Origin: Actinoplanes aureus
GTDB taxonomy: Bacteria; Actinomycetota; Actinomycetes; Mycobacteriales; Micromonosporaceae
Reading direction: 5' to 3'
Length of the DNA: 64,000 nucleotides
NCBI RefSeq assembly: GCF_015704865.1
Contig: NZ_JADQTO010000009.1
Coordinates: 62,001-126,000 of the forward strand
The notes beneath the pieces are model-generated. The model saw only the letters and a list, made by a program, of their open reading frames with translations, did no database searches and was not told the origin of the DNA. Shown in pieces: positions 34,158 to 42,301 of this stretch. The position numbers and the translations under genes are program-made. Every line of letters starts with the position of its first letter. Position 1 is the first letter of the stretch.

Positions 34158-35498
34158 TCATGGGTTGACGGAGCCGAGGGTGAGCCAGCCGGAGCCGGCG
34201 TCCTGGCTGGTGTTGGCGAAGCGCAACGGGACGCCGCCGCGCATCGGGTTGGCCACCCGCAGCACGATGTCGTGGCGGCCGCGCAGACCGTGGGTGTTGA
34301 TCCGGGCCGACAGGTGCGTGGGGTCGGCGCCGGGTTGGATGCCGGCCACGGTCCAGGGGGTCGGCCAGCGGCGGACGATGCGGCCCTTGCTGTCGACGGC
34401 GGCCAGCTCGGCGCGCCAGTCGTAGTAGAACGGCGCGGTGCCGCGGTTGGCGACGCGGACCTGCACCCGGTCGCGGGAGACGGCTGTTTCGGCGACGCTC
34501 AGCTCGTACCCCAATGATTGTGCCGCCTTGACGGCTCGCTGGAGCTTGTCGCCGCTGAAGCCGGCGCCCGCGAAGGCCGCGTGGTTTATCAGCCAGGAGG
34601 CGTGGGTCTGCGCGACCGATTCGGCAAAGCTCTCGTATTGCGTGCAGCTGACCGGCTCGTCCCACAGGCAGGACTGGATCTCGGGCCGCAGTTCGCCGCC
34701 GATCGGCTGCTGCCGCCACTTCTCGGTGACACCGACGTCGATCAGCTGCTGCACGAAGTGCCAGGACGTCGGCGGCAGGGTCGAGAAGGCGAACGAGTCG
34801 TCGTGGTAGCCGATGTTCAGGCTCTTGTTCTCCGGGCTGGGGTAGCGGGCCAGCAGCCGGGTCCGGTTGAAGGCCGCCTCGTAGCGGTTCAGGATCCTGG
34901 TGAGGATCTCGGTGCTGGGCATCCAGTTCTCGGGTTGGGTGGTGCCGTCGTAGGGCCAGGTGTGCCACTCGCCCCAGAAGCCGATCAGGCCGAGGGTGAT
35001 GAATCCGATCCGCGGGTCGCCGTCGTAGCGGCGGCCGAGGGCGGTGATGAAGCTTTCCAGGGCCGCGACCAGGCGGGGGTCGCTGTAGTCCGGGGCGACG
35101 CTGACGCCGTTGTTGCCGAATTCGGTGTACGGACGGGTGAGCAGGCCCTGGTCCAGGAGGTACTGCGGGATACCGGTGGGCCGGCCGGGATAGTCCAGGT
35201 AGAACCGGAACACGCCCTGATGACCGCGTGCGGCGATCTCGCCGAGCTGCCGTTCGAAGGCGTCCCAGTCGAACTGATCCGGCCCGGTCATCACGTCACG
35301 CAGCGGCAGGTAGAACCACTCCATGCTGTGCGGGAAGGTCTGGAAGTCACCGGCGAACGGCATGAACCCCTTGAGCGGGTTGTCCGCCGGAGCGGGTGCG
35401 TAGGACAGCGGAGTCCACCGCGGGCCGGGTTTGGCGATCGCGGGTGTGCCGACGGCCATCGTGAGGGCGGTCAGCAGGGCAACTAGTGCTCTTCGCAT
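34158..35498 (-). CDS. Secreted DUF4832-type protein, putative glycoside hydrolase
   Basis: A 446-residue exported protein (signal peptide 1-22, cleavage after AIA). It belongs to the DUF4874/DUF4832 type: an N-terminal barrel-like region beginning NPLKGFMPF and a C-terminal beta-domain (about 320-446) of the DUF4832 kind. Two acidic motifs are shared with the next gene: FWGEWHTWPYD (E177) after a hydrophobic strand, and GGELRPEIQ (E269); IGYHDDSF (229-236) is also shared. A Glu at the end of a strand preceding W-H-T-W is what clan-A glycosidases show, so hydrolysis of an extracellular polysaccharide is inferred. No enzymatic activity is known to me for the family. Confidence 0.75.
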   Translation of the reverse strand: MRRALVALLTALTMAVGTPAIAKPGPRWTPLSYAPAPADNPLKGFMPFAGDFQTFPHSMEWFYLPLRDVMTGPDQFDWDAFERQLGEIAARGHQGVFRFYLDYPGRPTGIPQYLLDQGLLTRPYTEFGNNGVSVAPDYSDPRLVAALESFITALGRRYDGDPRIGFITLGLIGFWGEWHTWPYDGTTQPENWMPSTEILTRILNRYEAAFNRTRLLARYPSPENKSLNIGYHDDSFAFSTLPPTSWHFVQQLIDVGVTEKWRQQPIGGELRPEIQSCLWDEPVSCTQYESFAESVAQTHASWLINHAAFAGAGFSGDKLQRAVKAAQSLGYELSVAETAVSRDRVQVRVANRGTAPFYYDWRAELAAVDSKGRIVRRWPTPWTVAGIQPGADPTHLSARINTHGLRGRHDIVLRVANPMRGGVPLRFANTSQDAGSGWLTLGSVNP

Positions 35499-35508
35499 GT
35501 CGGGTTCC

Positions 35509-37389
35509 TCAGCTGATCGTGATGCGGTCGATGTCGGGTGCCCAGCCGCTCGGGTTGGCGATGGTGATCGAGGTGGTTCCGGCGGGCAGGTTGAGGGTCA
35601 CGCTGGTGCTGCCGACGGAGTCCCAGCTGCCGGTCGGCGCGAACGTCACCGTCTGCCCGTTGACCACGGCGGTACGGGTGACCGCCGTCAGGTAGTGGAT
35701 GGTCACCGTGCGGGTCCCGCCGGTGATGCCGGGGAACGTGAGGGTGCCGCCGTTGCCGAGGTAGCCGACCTTCGAGCCGCCGGAACAGGCCGCGCAGGCG
35801 GCGACGATCGCTCCACCGCCCCGCGTCGCCGCCTCGGCCTCGAAGCTGGACAACGAGGAGCCGCCGACGGTCACCGCGCCCAGCCCGAGCCAGCCGTCGG
35901 CCTGCTGGGTGGCGTTGGCGAAGCGCAGCGTCTTGCCGTTGGTCAGCGGGTTCTTCACCCGCATGACCCACTGGTACGAGCCGGCGGCGACACCGGACAG
36001 GTCCACGCCGTGCTGGAAGTACTGCCGGTGGCCGAAGTCGCGGTAGCTCGGATCGGCGCCGACGTTCCACTCCGGGAAGTTGCGGATCGTCAGCGGCTGG
36101 ACTTTACGCAGGTCCCAGGGGGTGTCCCAGGTACGCACGACGGCACCACTGCCGTTCTTCAGGCCGAGAGTGACCGTCCACGGGTAGTAGAACGGGGCCA
36201 CGCCGGAGTTGGCGATCCGCACGCCGACGTTCGTCGTACCGCTCGCGGTGTCCCGGTAGTAGGCGTTGTCGACGGTGAGGTTGTAGCCCATCAGCCGGAC
36301 CGCGGCGCCCACGTTCGCGTCCCCGGCCGCATAGCCGGCGCTCTGCTCGTTGATCATCCAGGTGGCGTGCTCGAGCTCGATGCACGCCTTGAGGTTGTCG
36401 ACCGCCCCGGAGCCGTTCGGCCAGTGCTGGAACGCCGTGGACTGGATCTCCGGGCGCAGCTCGCCGCCCATCGAGCTGGTGATCCATTTGTTCTCGGTGC
36501 CGGCCGCGAGGGTGCGGGTCAGCTGCGAGTACGAGGCGCCACCCAGCGACGCGGGCAGCGTGACGCCCTGCAGGGGTGAGCCTTCGCGGTAGCAGAACGA
36601 GTCGTCGTGGTAGCCGATGTCACGGCTGTTGGCGGCACCACCGGCCAGGTCCGGGTAGCGGATCTCCAGCTTGGTGGTGTTGAAGGCGGCGTCGTAGGCG
36701 GCGATCAGCTGGGCGCCGTTGGCGTCGCCGGGCATGTAGTTCGGGCGTCCGTCGGCCGTGTCGGTGTCGTACGGCCAGGTGTGCCACTCCCCCCACAGGC
36801 CGACCAGCCCCAGGTGGATGAACCCGAGCCGGGGATCACCGTCGTAGCGGGCCCCGAACGCGGCGATGAAGTTCTTCAGCGCGTTGATCAGGAACGGGCT
36901 GTCGTAGTCGGGGTGGGTGACGTTCCAGTACGTGTCGGAGCGCATCGCCACGTTGCCGTTGAAGCAGGCCGGGATCGCGTTGCCGGGGTGGCTGCCGGTC
37001 CCGCCGGGATAGGTCAGGTAGACGCGGATCGCGGCCTGATTGCCGTAGCCGGCGGTCTCGGCCAGCATGCCGTCCACGATCGACCAGTTGTAGCTCCCGC
37101 AGTTGGAAGCGTTGGTCATGATCTCGGACAGGCCGAAGTAACCCCAGGTCAGCGAGTGCGGGTAGCCGGTGTTCTGGTTGCCGCCGGGTGAGTAGAACCG
37201 GGCCCAGCCCTTGAGCGGGTTGTCGATCGGGCCGGGTGCGGCGGTCAGCGGGTGGGCTTGCAGTGCCGGGTCGGGGCTGGACGGCGCCGCGGGGCGCGGC
37301 GGCGGTCCGGCGGGGGCGGCTTGGGCGGCGGTGGGCACGAGCAGCGCGAGGACGAGTGCGCCGACTGCGGCCAGGGAGCGGGTTGTCAT
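35509..37389 (-). CDS. Secreted DUF4832-type protein with C-terminal CBM35/6-like domain
   Basis: A 626-residue exported paralogue of the previous protein. Residues 1-25 are a signal peptide, then a Pro-rich spacer. The barrel-like part begins NPLKGWARFY (57) and repeats the shared motifs LWGEWHTWPYD (E201), IGYHDDSF (258-265) and MGGELRPEIQ (E310). The DUF4832 beta-domain runs to about 505. Residues 514-626 start FEAEAATRGGGA and end DIDRITIS, the pattern of family 35/6 carbohydrate-binding modules. It lies 10 bp upstream of its paralogue in one operon and is divergent from an ABC sugar importer, suggesting that the pair generates the imported oligosaccharide. Confidence 0.78.
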   Translation of the reverse strand: MTTRSLAAVGALVLALLVPTAAQAAPAGPPPRPAAPSSPDPALQAHPLTAAPGPIDNPLKGWARFYSPGGNQNTGYPHSLTWGYFGLSEIMTNASNCGSYNWSIVDGMLAETAGYGNQAAIRVYLTYPGGTGSHPGNAIPACFNGNVAMRSDTYWNVTHPDYDSPFLINALKNFIAAFGARYDGDPRLGFIHLGLVGLWGEWHTWPYDTDTADGRPNYMPGDANGAQLIAAYDAAFNTTKLEIRYPDLAGGAANSRDIGYHDDSFCYREGSPLQGVTLPASLGGASYSQLTRTLAAGTENKWITSSMGGELRPEIQSTAFQHWPNGSGAVDNLKACIELEHATWMINEQSAGYAAGDANVGAAVRLMGYNLTVDNAYYRDTASGTTNVGVRIANSGVAPFYYPWTVTLGLKNGSGAVVRTWDTPWDLRKVQPLTIRNFPEWNVGADPSYRDFGHRQYFQHGVDLSGVAAGSYQWVMRVKNPLTNGKTLRFANATQQADGWLGLGAVTVGGSSLSSFEAEAATRGGGAIVAACAACSGGSKVGYLGNGGTLTFPGITGGTRTVTIHYLTAVTRTAVVNGQTVTFAPTGSWDSVGSTSVTLNLPAGTTSITIANPSGWAPDIDRITIS

Positions 37390-37418
37390 CGATGTTACCC
37401 CTTAATTACGAAGAGGTA

Positions 37419-37449
37419 TTGACAAAATATTGAAGGTCTACATCATTAT
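37419..37449 (+). promoter_or_regulatory. Possible promoter of the alpha-galactoside importer operon
   Basis: An AT-rich island in the divergent region contains TTGACA (37419-37424), a good -35 box, and CATTAT (37444-37449) as a -10 candidate 19 bp away. The spacing is longer than ideal, so the call is tentative. Confidence 0.35.
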
Positions 37450-37491
37450 TCGACATCGGGTCGGCTGGCAAGACCGGGATTTGAGGCGAGG

Positions 37492-38373
37492 ATGAGCTCG
37501 ACAAGACAACGCGACGACCGTCGCGCCGCGTGGTGGTTCCTGATACCGGCGCTGGCCGGGTTCGCCGTCTTCTACGGCTATCCGGCCGTCCGCGGCGCCT
37601 GGTACTCGGTCACCGACTACACGCTGCTCAACACGCCGTCGTTCGTGGGCGCGGAGAACTACACCACGCTCGTGAACGACGGCAAGTTCTGGTACTCCCT
37701 GCTGGTCACCGGCTGGTACGTGATCCTCAACATCGGCTCACAGACCGTGCTGGCGCTTGGCGTCGCGGCGCTCATGCACCGGCTGACCCGCTCGGTCGTA
37801 CTGCGGGCGACGCTGCTGCTGCCCTGGCTGGTCCCGAACGTCACCGTCGCCCTGCTGTGGATGTGGCTGCTCGACACCAACCTCGGCTTCGTCAACCACC
37901 TGCTCACCGCGATCGGCCTGGACACGGTCGGGTTCCTCACCGACGCGACCTGGGCGATGCCGTCGATCGCCGCCATCAACACCTGGGCGTACACCGGGTA
38001 CACCGCGCTGCTGCTCTACGCCGGGATGCTGCAGATCCCGCAGTACCTCTACGAGGGAGCGTCGATCGACGGCGCCGGCGAGTGGCGGATGTTCCGCAGC
38101 ATCACCCTGCCGCTGCTGCGCCCGGTCCTGGCCCTGGTGCTGGTGGTCTCGCTGATCGGCTCGTTCCAGATCTTCGACACCATCGCGGTCACCACCCAGG
38201 GCGACCCGGCCTCGGCCACCCGCGCCCTCTACTACTTCATCTACGAGCAGGCCTTCACCTACTTCAAGATGGGCTACGCCGCCGCCGCGGCCGTCTTCCT
38301 GACGCTGATCCTCGGCGTGCTCACCGCCATTCAGATGCGCCTGCTGCGCGCCTCCCGATCGGATCTGGCATGA
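37492..38373 (+). CDS. Carbohydrate ABC importer permease (MalF/UgpA type)
   Basis: A 293-residue membrane permease with six helices, the first at WWFLIPALAGFAVFYGY. The ATPase-docking EAA loop reads LYEGASIDGAGEWRMFRSIT. It is the first gene of a rightward operon (permease, permease, binding protein, GH36) divergent from the DUF4832 pair. The next permease overlaps its stop by ATGA. No ATPase gene is present in the operon. Confidence 0.9.
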   Translation: MSSTRQRDDRRAAWWFLIPALAGFAVFYGYPAVRGAWYSVTDYTLLNTPSFVGAENYTTLVNDGKFWYSLLVTGWYVILNIGSQTVLALGVAALMHRLTRSVVLRATLLLPWLVPNVTVALLWMWLLDTNLGFVNHLLTAIGLDTVGFLTDATWAMPSIAAINTWAYTGYTALLLYAGMLQIPQYLYEGASIDGAGEWRMFRSITLPLLRPVLALVLVVSLIGSFQIFDTIAVTTQGDPASATRALYYFIYEQAFTYFKMGYAAAAAVFLTLILGVLTAIQMRLLRASRSDLA

Positions 38374-39239
38374 GAACCGGCCGCATCCTGGGCTGGGCGG
38401 TGCTGGCCGTGATCGTCGTGGCCACCGTCTTCCCGTTCTGGTGGATGGTCCGCACCGCGCTGACCCCCGCCGGCGACCTCTTCACCGACAACGCGGGGCT
38501 GCTGCCGCAGAACCCGACCCTGATCAACTTTGCCCGGGTGCTGGGCCTGACCAGCGAGGCCGAGGCCCGCGCCGCCGGCGGCTCCGGCGCGCACATCGAC
38601 TTCGCCCGCTACATCCTCAACTCGGCGATCTACTGCACGCTGATCGCCGGCTTCCAGACCCTGTTCTGCGCGATGGCCGGGTACGCCTTCGCCCGGCTGC
38701 GCTTCCCCGGCCGCGACCTGGTGTTCGCGGTCCTCATCAGCGCCCTCATGGTCCCGCCGATCTTCACGCTGCTGCCCAACTTCGTGCTGGTCAAGGACCT
38801 CGGCCTGATGAACACCATGGCCGGCATGGTGGCGCCCACCATCCTGATGACCCCGTTCGCCGTGTTCTTCCTCCGCCAGTTCTTCCTCTCCCTGCCACGT
38901 GACGTGGAGGAGGCGGCGATCCTCGACGGCAACGGCCCGTGGGGCATCTTCTGGCGCATCGCGCTGCCGATGAGCCGCGGCCCGCTGATCACCATCGGGC
39001 TCACCACGATCGTGTGGGCCTGGAAGGACTTCCTCTGGCCGCTGCTGGTCGGCCGCGGCGAGGACAACCGCCTGGTCACCGTCGCGCTCGGCGTGTTCCT
39101 CCAGCAGTCACCCAACACCCAACCGGACTGGACCGGGCTGATGGCCGCCTCGACGCTGTCGGTCCTGCCCGTCCTGGTGCTGCTCGTCCTGATGGGCAAG
39201 CGGCTGGTCCAGTCCCTGAACTTCACCGGCAGTAAGTGA
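38370..39239 (+). CDS. Carbohydrate ABC importer permease (MalG/UgpE type)
   Basis: A 289-residue partner permease. The first helix is ILGWAVLAVIVVATVFPFWW; a periplasmic loop with ARAAGGSGAHIDF is longer than usual in the family. The EAA loop is DVEEAAILDGNGPWGIFWRI. The start is fixed by the ATGA overlap with the upstream permease. The binding-protein gene follows after 21 bp. Confidence 0.9.
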   Translation: MRTGRILGWAVLAVIVVATVFPFWWMVRTALTPAGDLFTDNAGLLPQNPTLINFARVLGLTSEAEARAAGGSGAHIDFARYILNSAIYCTLIAGFQTLFCAMAGYAFARLRFPGRDLVFAVLISALMVPPIFTLLPNFVLVKDLGLMNTMAGMVAPTILMTPFAVFFLRQFFLSLPRDVEEAAILDGNGPWGIFWRIALPMSRGPLITIGLTTIVWAWKDFLWPLLVGRGEDNRLVTVALGVFLQQSPNTQPDWTGLMAASTLSVLPVLVLLVLMGKRLVQSLNFTGSK

Positions 39240-39260
39240 CGATTTAGGAGAGAGATTCAG

Positions 39261-40607
39261 ATGATTCGCAGAACCCGCGCCGGGGCAGCAGTACTGTCAC
39301 TGGCTGTCATCCTCGGCCTGGCCGGCTGCTCCGACTCCGGCTCCGATTCTTCCGACGGCCCCGTCACCCTGGACTACTGGCTCTGGGACGACAACCAGAA
39401 GGCCTCCTACCAGGCCTGCGCCGACGCGTTCACGGCCGCCAACCCGACCATCACCATCAAGATCACGCAGTCCGCCTGGGACCTGTACTGGCAGAACCTG
39501 ACCACCCAGCTGGCCGCCGGCGAGGCGCCCGACGTGTGGACCAACCAGGGCTCCTACTATCCGCAGTTCGTCACCTCGAACCAGATCCTCGACATCCAGC
39601 CCTACGTGGACGCCGACAAGGTCGACCTCACCCAGTACCAGGGCGGCCTCGCGGACCTGTTCACCAAGGACGGCAAGCGCTACGGCCTGCCGAAGGACTG
39701 GGACACCATGGCCCTGGTCTACAACACCGGCTACCTCGAGAAGCTCGGCATCAAGGCCGCCGACCTGCAGAACCTCACCTGGAACCCGGCCGACGGCGGC
39801 AGCTTCGAGCAGCTCATCGCCAAGGCGACCACCGACACCAGCGGCCGCAACGGCCTCGACCCGGCCTTCGACAAGAGCAAGATCAAGACGTACGGGTACC
39901 TGCCGGAGTGGGCCGACGGCTCACAGGGCCAGAACGGCTGGGGCAACCTCGCCGCCATGAACGGGTTCACCTACCTGGACAAGAACCCGTGGGGCACCCA
40001 GTACAAGTACGACGACCCGGCCCTCGCACAGACCATCGAGTGGTTCAAGTCGCTGATCGCCAAGGGCTACAGCCCGCCGCTGGAGAAGAACTCCTCGCTC
40101 AGCCGGGACACGGTGATGCAGTCCGGCAAGGGCGCGATCACCATGGCCGGCTCCTGGACCATCAACACCTACCTCGGTGACGCCAAGACGAAGTTCGCGT
40201 TCGCGCCGCTGCCGGCCGGGCCGCAGGGCCGCAAGACGGCGATCAACGGCCTGTCCGACGCGATCTGGGCCGGCACCGAGCACAAGGACGCGGCCTGGAA
40301 GTGGGTCAAGTTCCTGGGCTCCGCCGACTGCCAGAACATCGTCGGCGGCAACGGTGTGGTCTTCCCGGCCATCAAGTCGGCCAGCGACAAGGCCCTGGAG
40401 GCGCACAAGAGCAAGGGACGCGACGTCCAGCCGTTCATCGACGAGGCACAGGCACCGAACGGCACCTTCTTCCTGCCGATCACCGACCACGGCAAGGAGG
40501 TCAGCCAGATCGTGCAGGACGCCATCCAGTCGTCGGTACTCGGCCAGTCCGACTCGGCGAGCGCCTTGACGAAGGCGAACGAACAGGTCAACGCGCTGTT
40601 CAAGTAG
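39261..40607 (+). CDS. Sugar-binding lipoprotein of the alpha-galactoside-type ABC importer
   Basis: A 448-residue family 1 extracellular binding protein. The signal ends in a lipobox (VILGLAGCSDSG), so the mature protein is anchored at Cys 24. The mature start VTLDYWLWDDNQ and later VWTNQGSYYPQF and LPKDWDTMALVYNTGYL are typical sugar-binder strands with many aromatic residues. The ATG start has AGGAGAGA upstream. Its operon ends with the GH36 hydrolase, which suggests that an alpha-galactoside is bound. Confidence 0.9.
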   Translation: MIRRTRAGAAVLSLAVILGLAGCSDSGSDSSDGPVTLDYWLWDDNQKASYQACADAFTAANPTITIKITQSAWDLYWQNLTTQLAAGEAPDVWTNQGSYYPQFVTSNQILDIQPYVDADKVDLTQYQGGLADLFTKDGKRYGLPKDWDTMALVYNTGYLEKLGIKAADLQNLTWNPADGGSFEQLIAKATTDTSGRNGLDPAFDKSKIKTYGYLPEWADGSQGQNGWGNLAAMNGFTYLDKNPWGTQYKYDDPALAQTIEWFKSLIAKGYSPPLEKNSSLSRDTVMQSGKGAITMAGSWTINTYLGDAKTKFAFAPLPAGPQGRKTAINGLSDAIWAGTEHKDAAWKWVKFLGSADCQNIVGGNGVVFPAIKSASDKALEAHKSKGRDVQPFIDEAQAPNGTFFLPITDHGKEVSQIVQDAIQSSVLGQSDSASALTKANEQVNALFK

Positions 40608-40754
40608 TCGACCGTGGGGGGGGGCCCCGGGGTGCCCCCGCACCACAACACAACCACAAAGGAGAAAACCGGGTCATCGGGGTGTCATTGTCGCCGCCGG
40701 GGGGGGGGGCCGGGGGTGACCCGCCGCACCTCTCAACACCTGACAGGGAGAAAC
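40608..40754 (+). other. G-run leader between binding protein and GH36 genes
   Basis: This 147-bp gap has a run of nine G (40616-40624) in a GC hairpin and one of eleven G (40699-40709). Two similar leader-like pieces follow each run: one with ACAAAGGAGAAAACC (40657-40671) and no start codon, and one with ACAGGGAGAAACATG, which starts the GH36 gene. It looks like a duplicated leader; the first hairpin may attenuate transcription. Confidence 0.5.
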
Positions 40755-42251
40755 ATGGCATCGCTCATCGAGTTGGCCGGCCGTACCTTCGCGCTCGTCT
40801 CCGACGGTCCCGGCCACCCGCGGGCAGCCGACGGGGGGCTGATCCTGCCGCCCGGGCGGGTCGCGCTGCTGCACGAACTGGGCGACGCCCTCTTCTACCG
40901 GCACGGGCAGAACTCCTGGAGTCCATGCGGGTGGCGGCGGCTCTCCGAGCCACCGCTGCGCATCGCCAACCCGGAACGCCGGGTCACCGCCGACGACACC
41001 GTCTGGGACGACCCGGCCCGCCATCACTCCTCCGCCGTGGCCGCCCTGGACGCCGGTGACGGCAACGTCCTGCTGCTCGGCGCGCTCGGGCTGGGCACCG
41101 CCCGCCTGTCGGCCGACCGCGACACCCTCGCCGGCTGGTACGAGCACGGCGCCCAGCCCTGGTTCGCCGCGTACGGCCCGGAACAGGAGGTGTTCGCCGC
41201 CTACACCCGGCAGCTGTCCGCCCGGCTGGGCAGCAGCGCCCGCCGGGCCGGCAACGTCTGGTGCTCGTGGTACGCCTACTACGAGACCATCACCGAGCAG
41301 CAGCTCACCAAGGACATCCAGGACCTGGAGGGCCTGGCGTTCGACGTCGTGCAGGTCGACGACGGCTGGGAGCGGCTGGTCGGCGACTGGCAGCCCAACG
41401 ACAAGTTCCCGTCCGGGATGAAGTCGCTCGCGGACCGGATCAGCGACGCCGGCATGACACCCGGGCTGTGGCTGGCCCCGTTCATCGCCCTGCCCGGCTC
41501 GGAGTTCGCGCGCCGGCACCCCGACCTGCTGCTGCGCGACTCCCGCGGCGAACCGGTGATCGCCGGCAACAACTGGGGAACCGGCTACTACGCGCTCGAC
41601 CTGTCCCGGCCCGCCACCCGCGACCACGTCGCCGAGCTCATTCACCGGGTGGTGCACGAGTGGGGCTTCAAGTACCTCAAGCTGGACTTCATCAACGCCG
41701 GCGCCGCGCCCGGCGAGCGCGCCGGCGGCGGCGAGCGCGAGCAGACCTACCGGGACGCCCTCACCCTGGTACGGCAGGTGGCCGGCGACGACGTCTACCT
41801 GCTCGGCAGCGGCGCCGTCCTGTTGCCCTCGCTCGGCATCCTCGACGGCCTGCGCAGCGGCCCCGACGTCGCGCCGATGTGGCAGAACTACGCCAGTGAC
41901 GACCCGTCCGACGCCATGGCCCGCAACGCCGTGGTCAACGCGCTGCACCGGCTCTGGCAGCAGCCGCTGGCCGAGGTCGACCCGGACGTCGTGTACTTCC
42001 GCAGCCGCCTCAACCTGCTCACCGACCAGCAGCTCGCCTGGCTGCGCGACCTCGCCGACATCTGCCGGTTCCGCGCCGTGTCGGACCCGCCGAGCTGGCT
42101 GACACCCACCGAGCTGGACGATCTGACCACCTATCTGGCGGCGCGGCCGGACGTCCGGCGGCTGGACCGCTACCGGTTCAGCGTCGGCGGGCGGGAGGTG
42201 GACTTCGCACCGGTGGTCACACCCGCCGCCCAGGCGTACCCGATCACCTGA
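40755..42251 (+). CDS. GH36 alpha-galactosidase
   Basis: A 498-residue intracellular melibiase-type enzyme. An N-terminal beta-domain (1-160) precedes the barrel, with NVWCSWYAYYETIT at 167-180, VVQVDDGWE at 198-206, the nucleophile D311 in KYLKLDFI and the acid/base D371 in RSGPDVAPMWQ. It is shorter than the usual 700-residue GH36 members and lacks most of the long N-terminal domain, resembling the compact actinobacterial subgroup. There is no signal peptide, consistent with cleaving imported oligosaccharides. The ATG has AGGGAG upstream. It is the last gene of the importer operon and is followed by the ROK regulator. Confidence 0.9.
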   Translation: MASLIELAGRTFALVSDGPGHPRAADGGLILPPGRVALLHELGDALFYRHGQNSWSPCGWRRLSEPPLRIANPERRVTADDTVWDDPARHHSSAVAALDAGDGNVLLLGALGLGTARLSADRDTLAGWYEHGAQPWFAAYGPEQEVFAAYTRQLSARLGSSARRAGNVWCSWYAYYETITEQQLTKDIQDLEGLAFDVVQVDDGWERLVGDWQPNDKFPSGMKSLADRISDAGMTPGLWLAPFIALPGSEFARRHPDLLLRDSRGEPVIAGNNWGTGYYALDLSRPATRDHVAELIHRVVHEWGFKYLKLDFINAGAAPGERAGGGEREQTYRDALTLVRQVAGDDVYLLGSGAVLLPSLGILDGLRSGPDVAPMWQNYASDDPSDAMARNAVVNALHRLWQQPLAEVDPDVVYFRSRLNLLTDQQLAWLRDLADICRFRAVSDPPSWLTPTELDDLTTYLAARPDVRRLDRYRFSVGGREVDFAPVVTPAAQAYPIT

Positions 42252-42301
42252 TCCCTGCGCTAGTTTGTAAAGCTCACAGCGTATTAGGCGAGGAACAAGA
42301 C

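Noticed and set aside
32821..34968. Very long N-terminal extension of the PfkB frame
   Set aside because: It overlaps the GH4 gene, which has a full motif set; the kinase start is fixed by the ATGA overlap.
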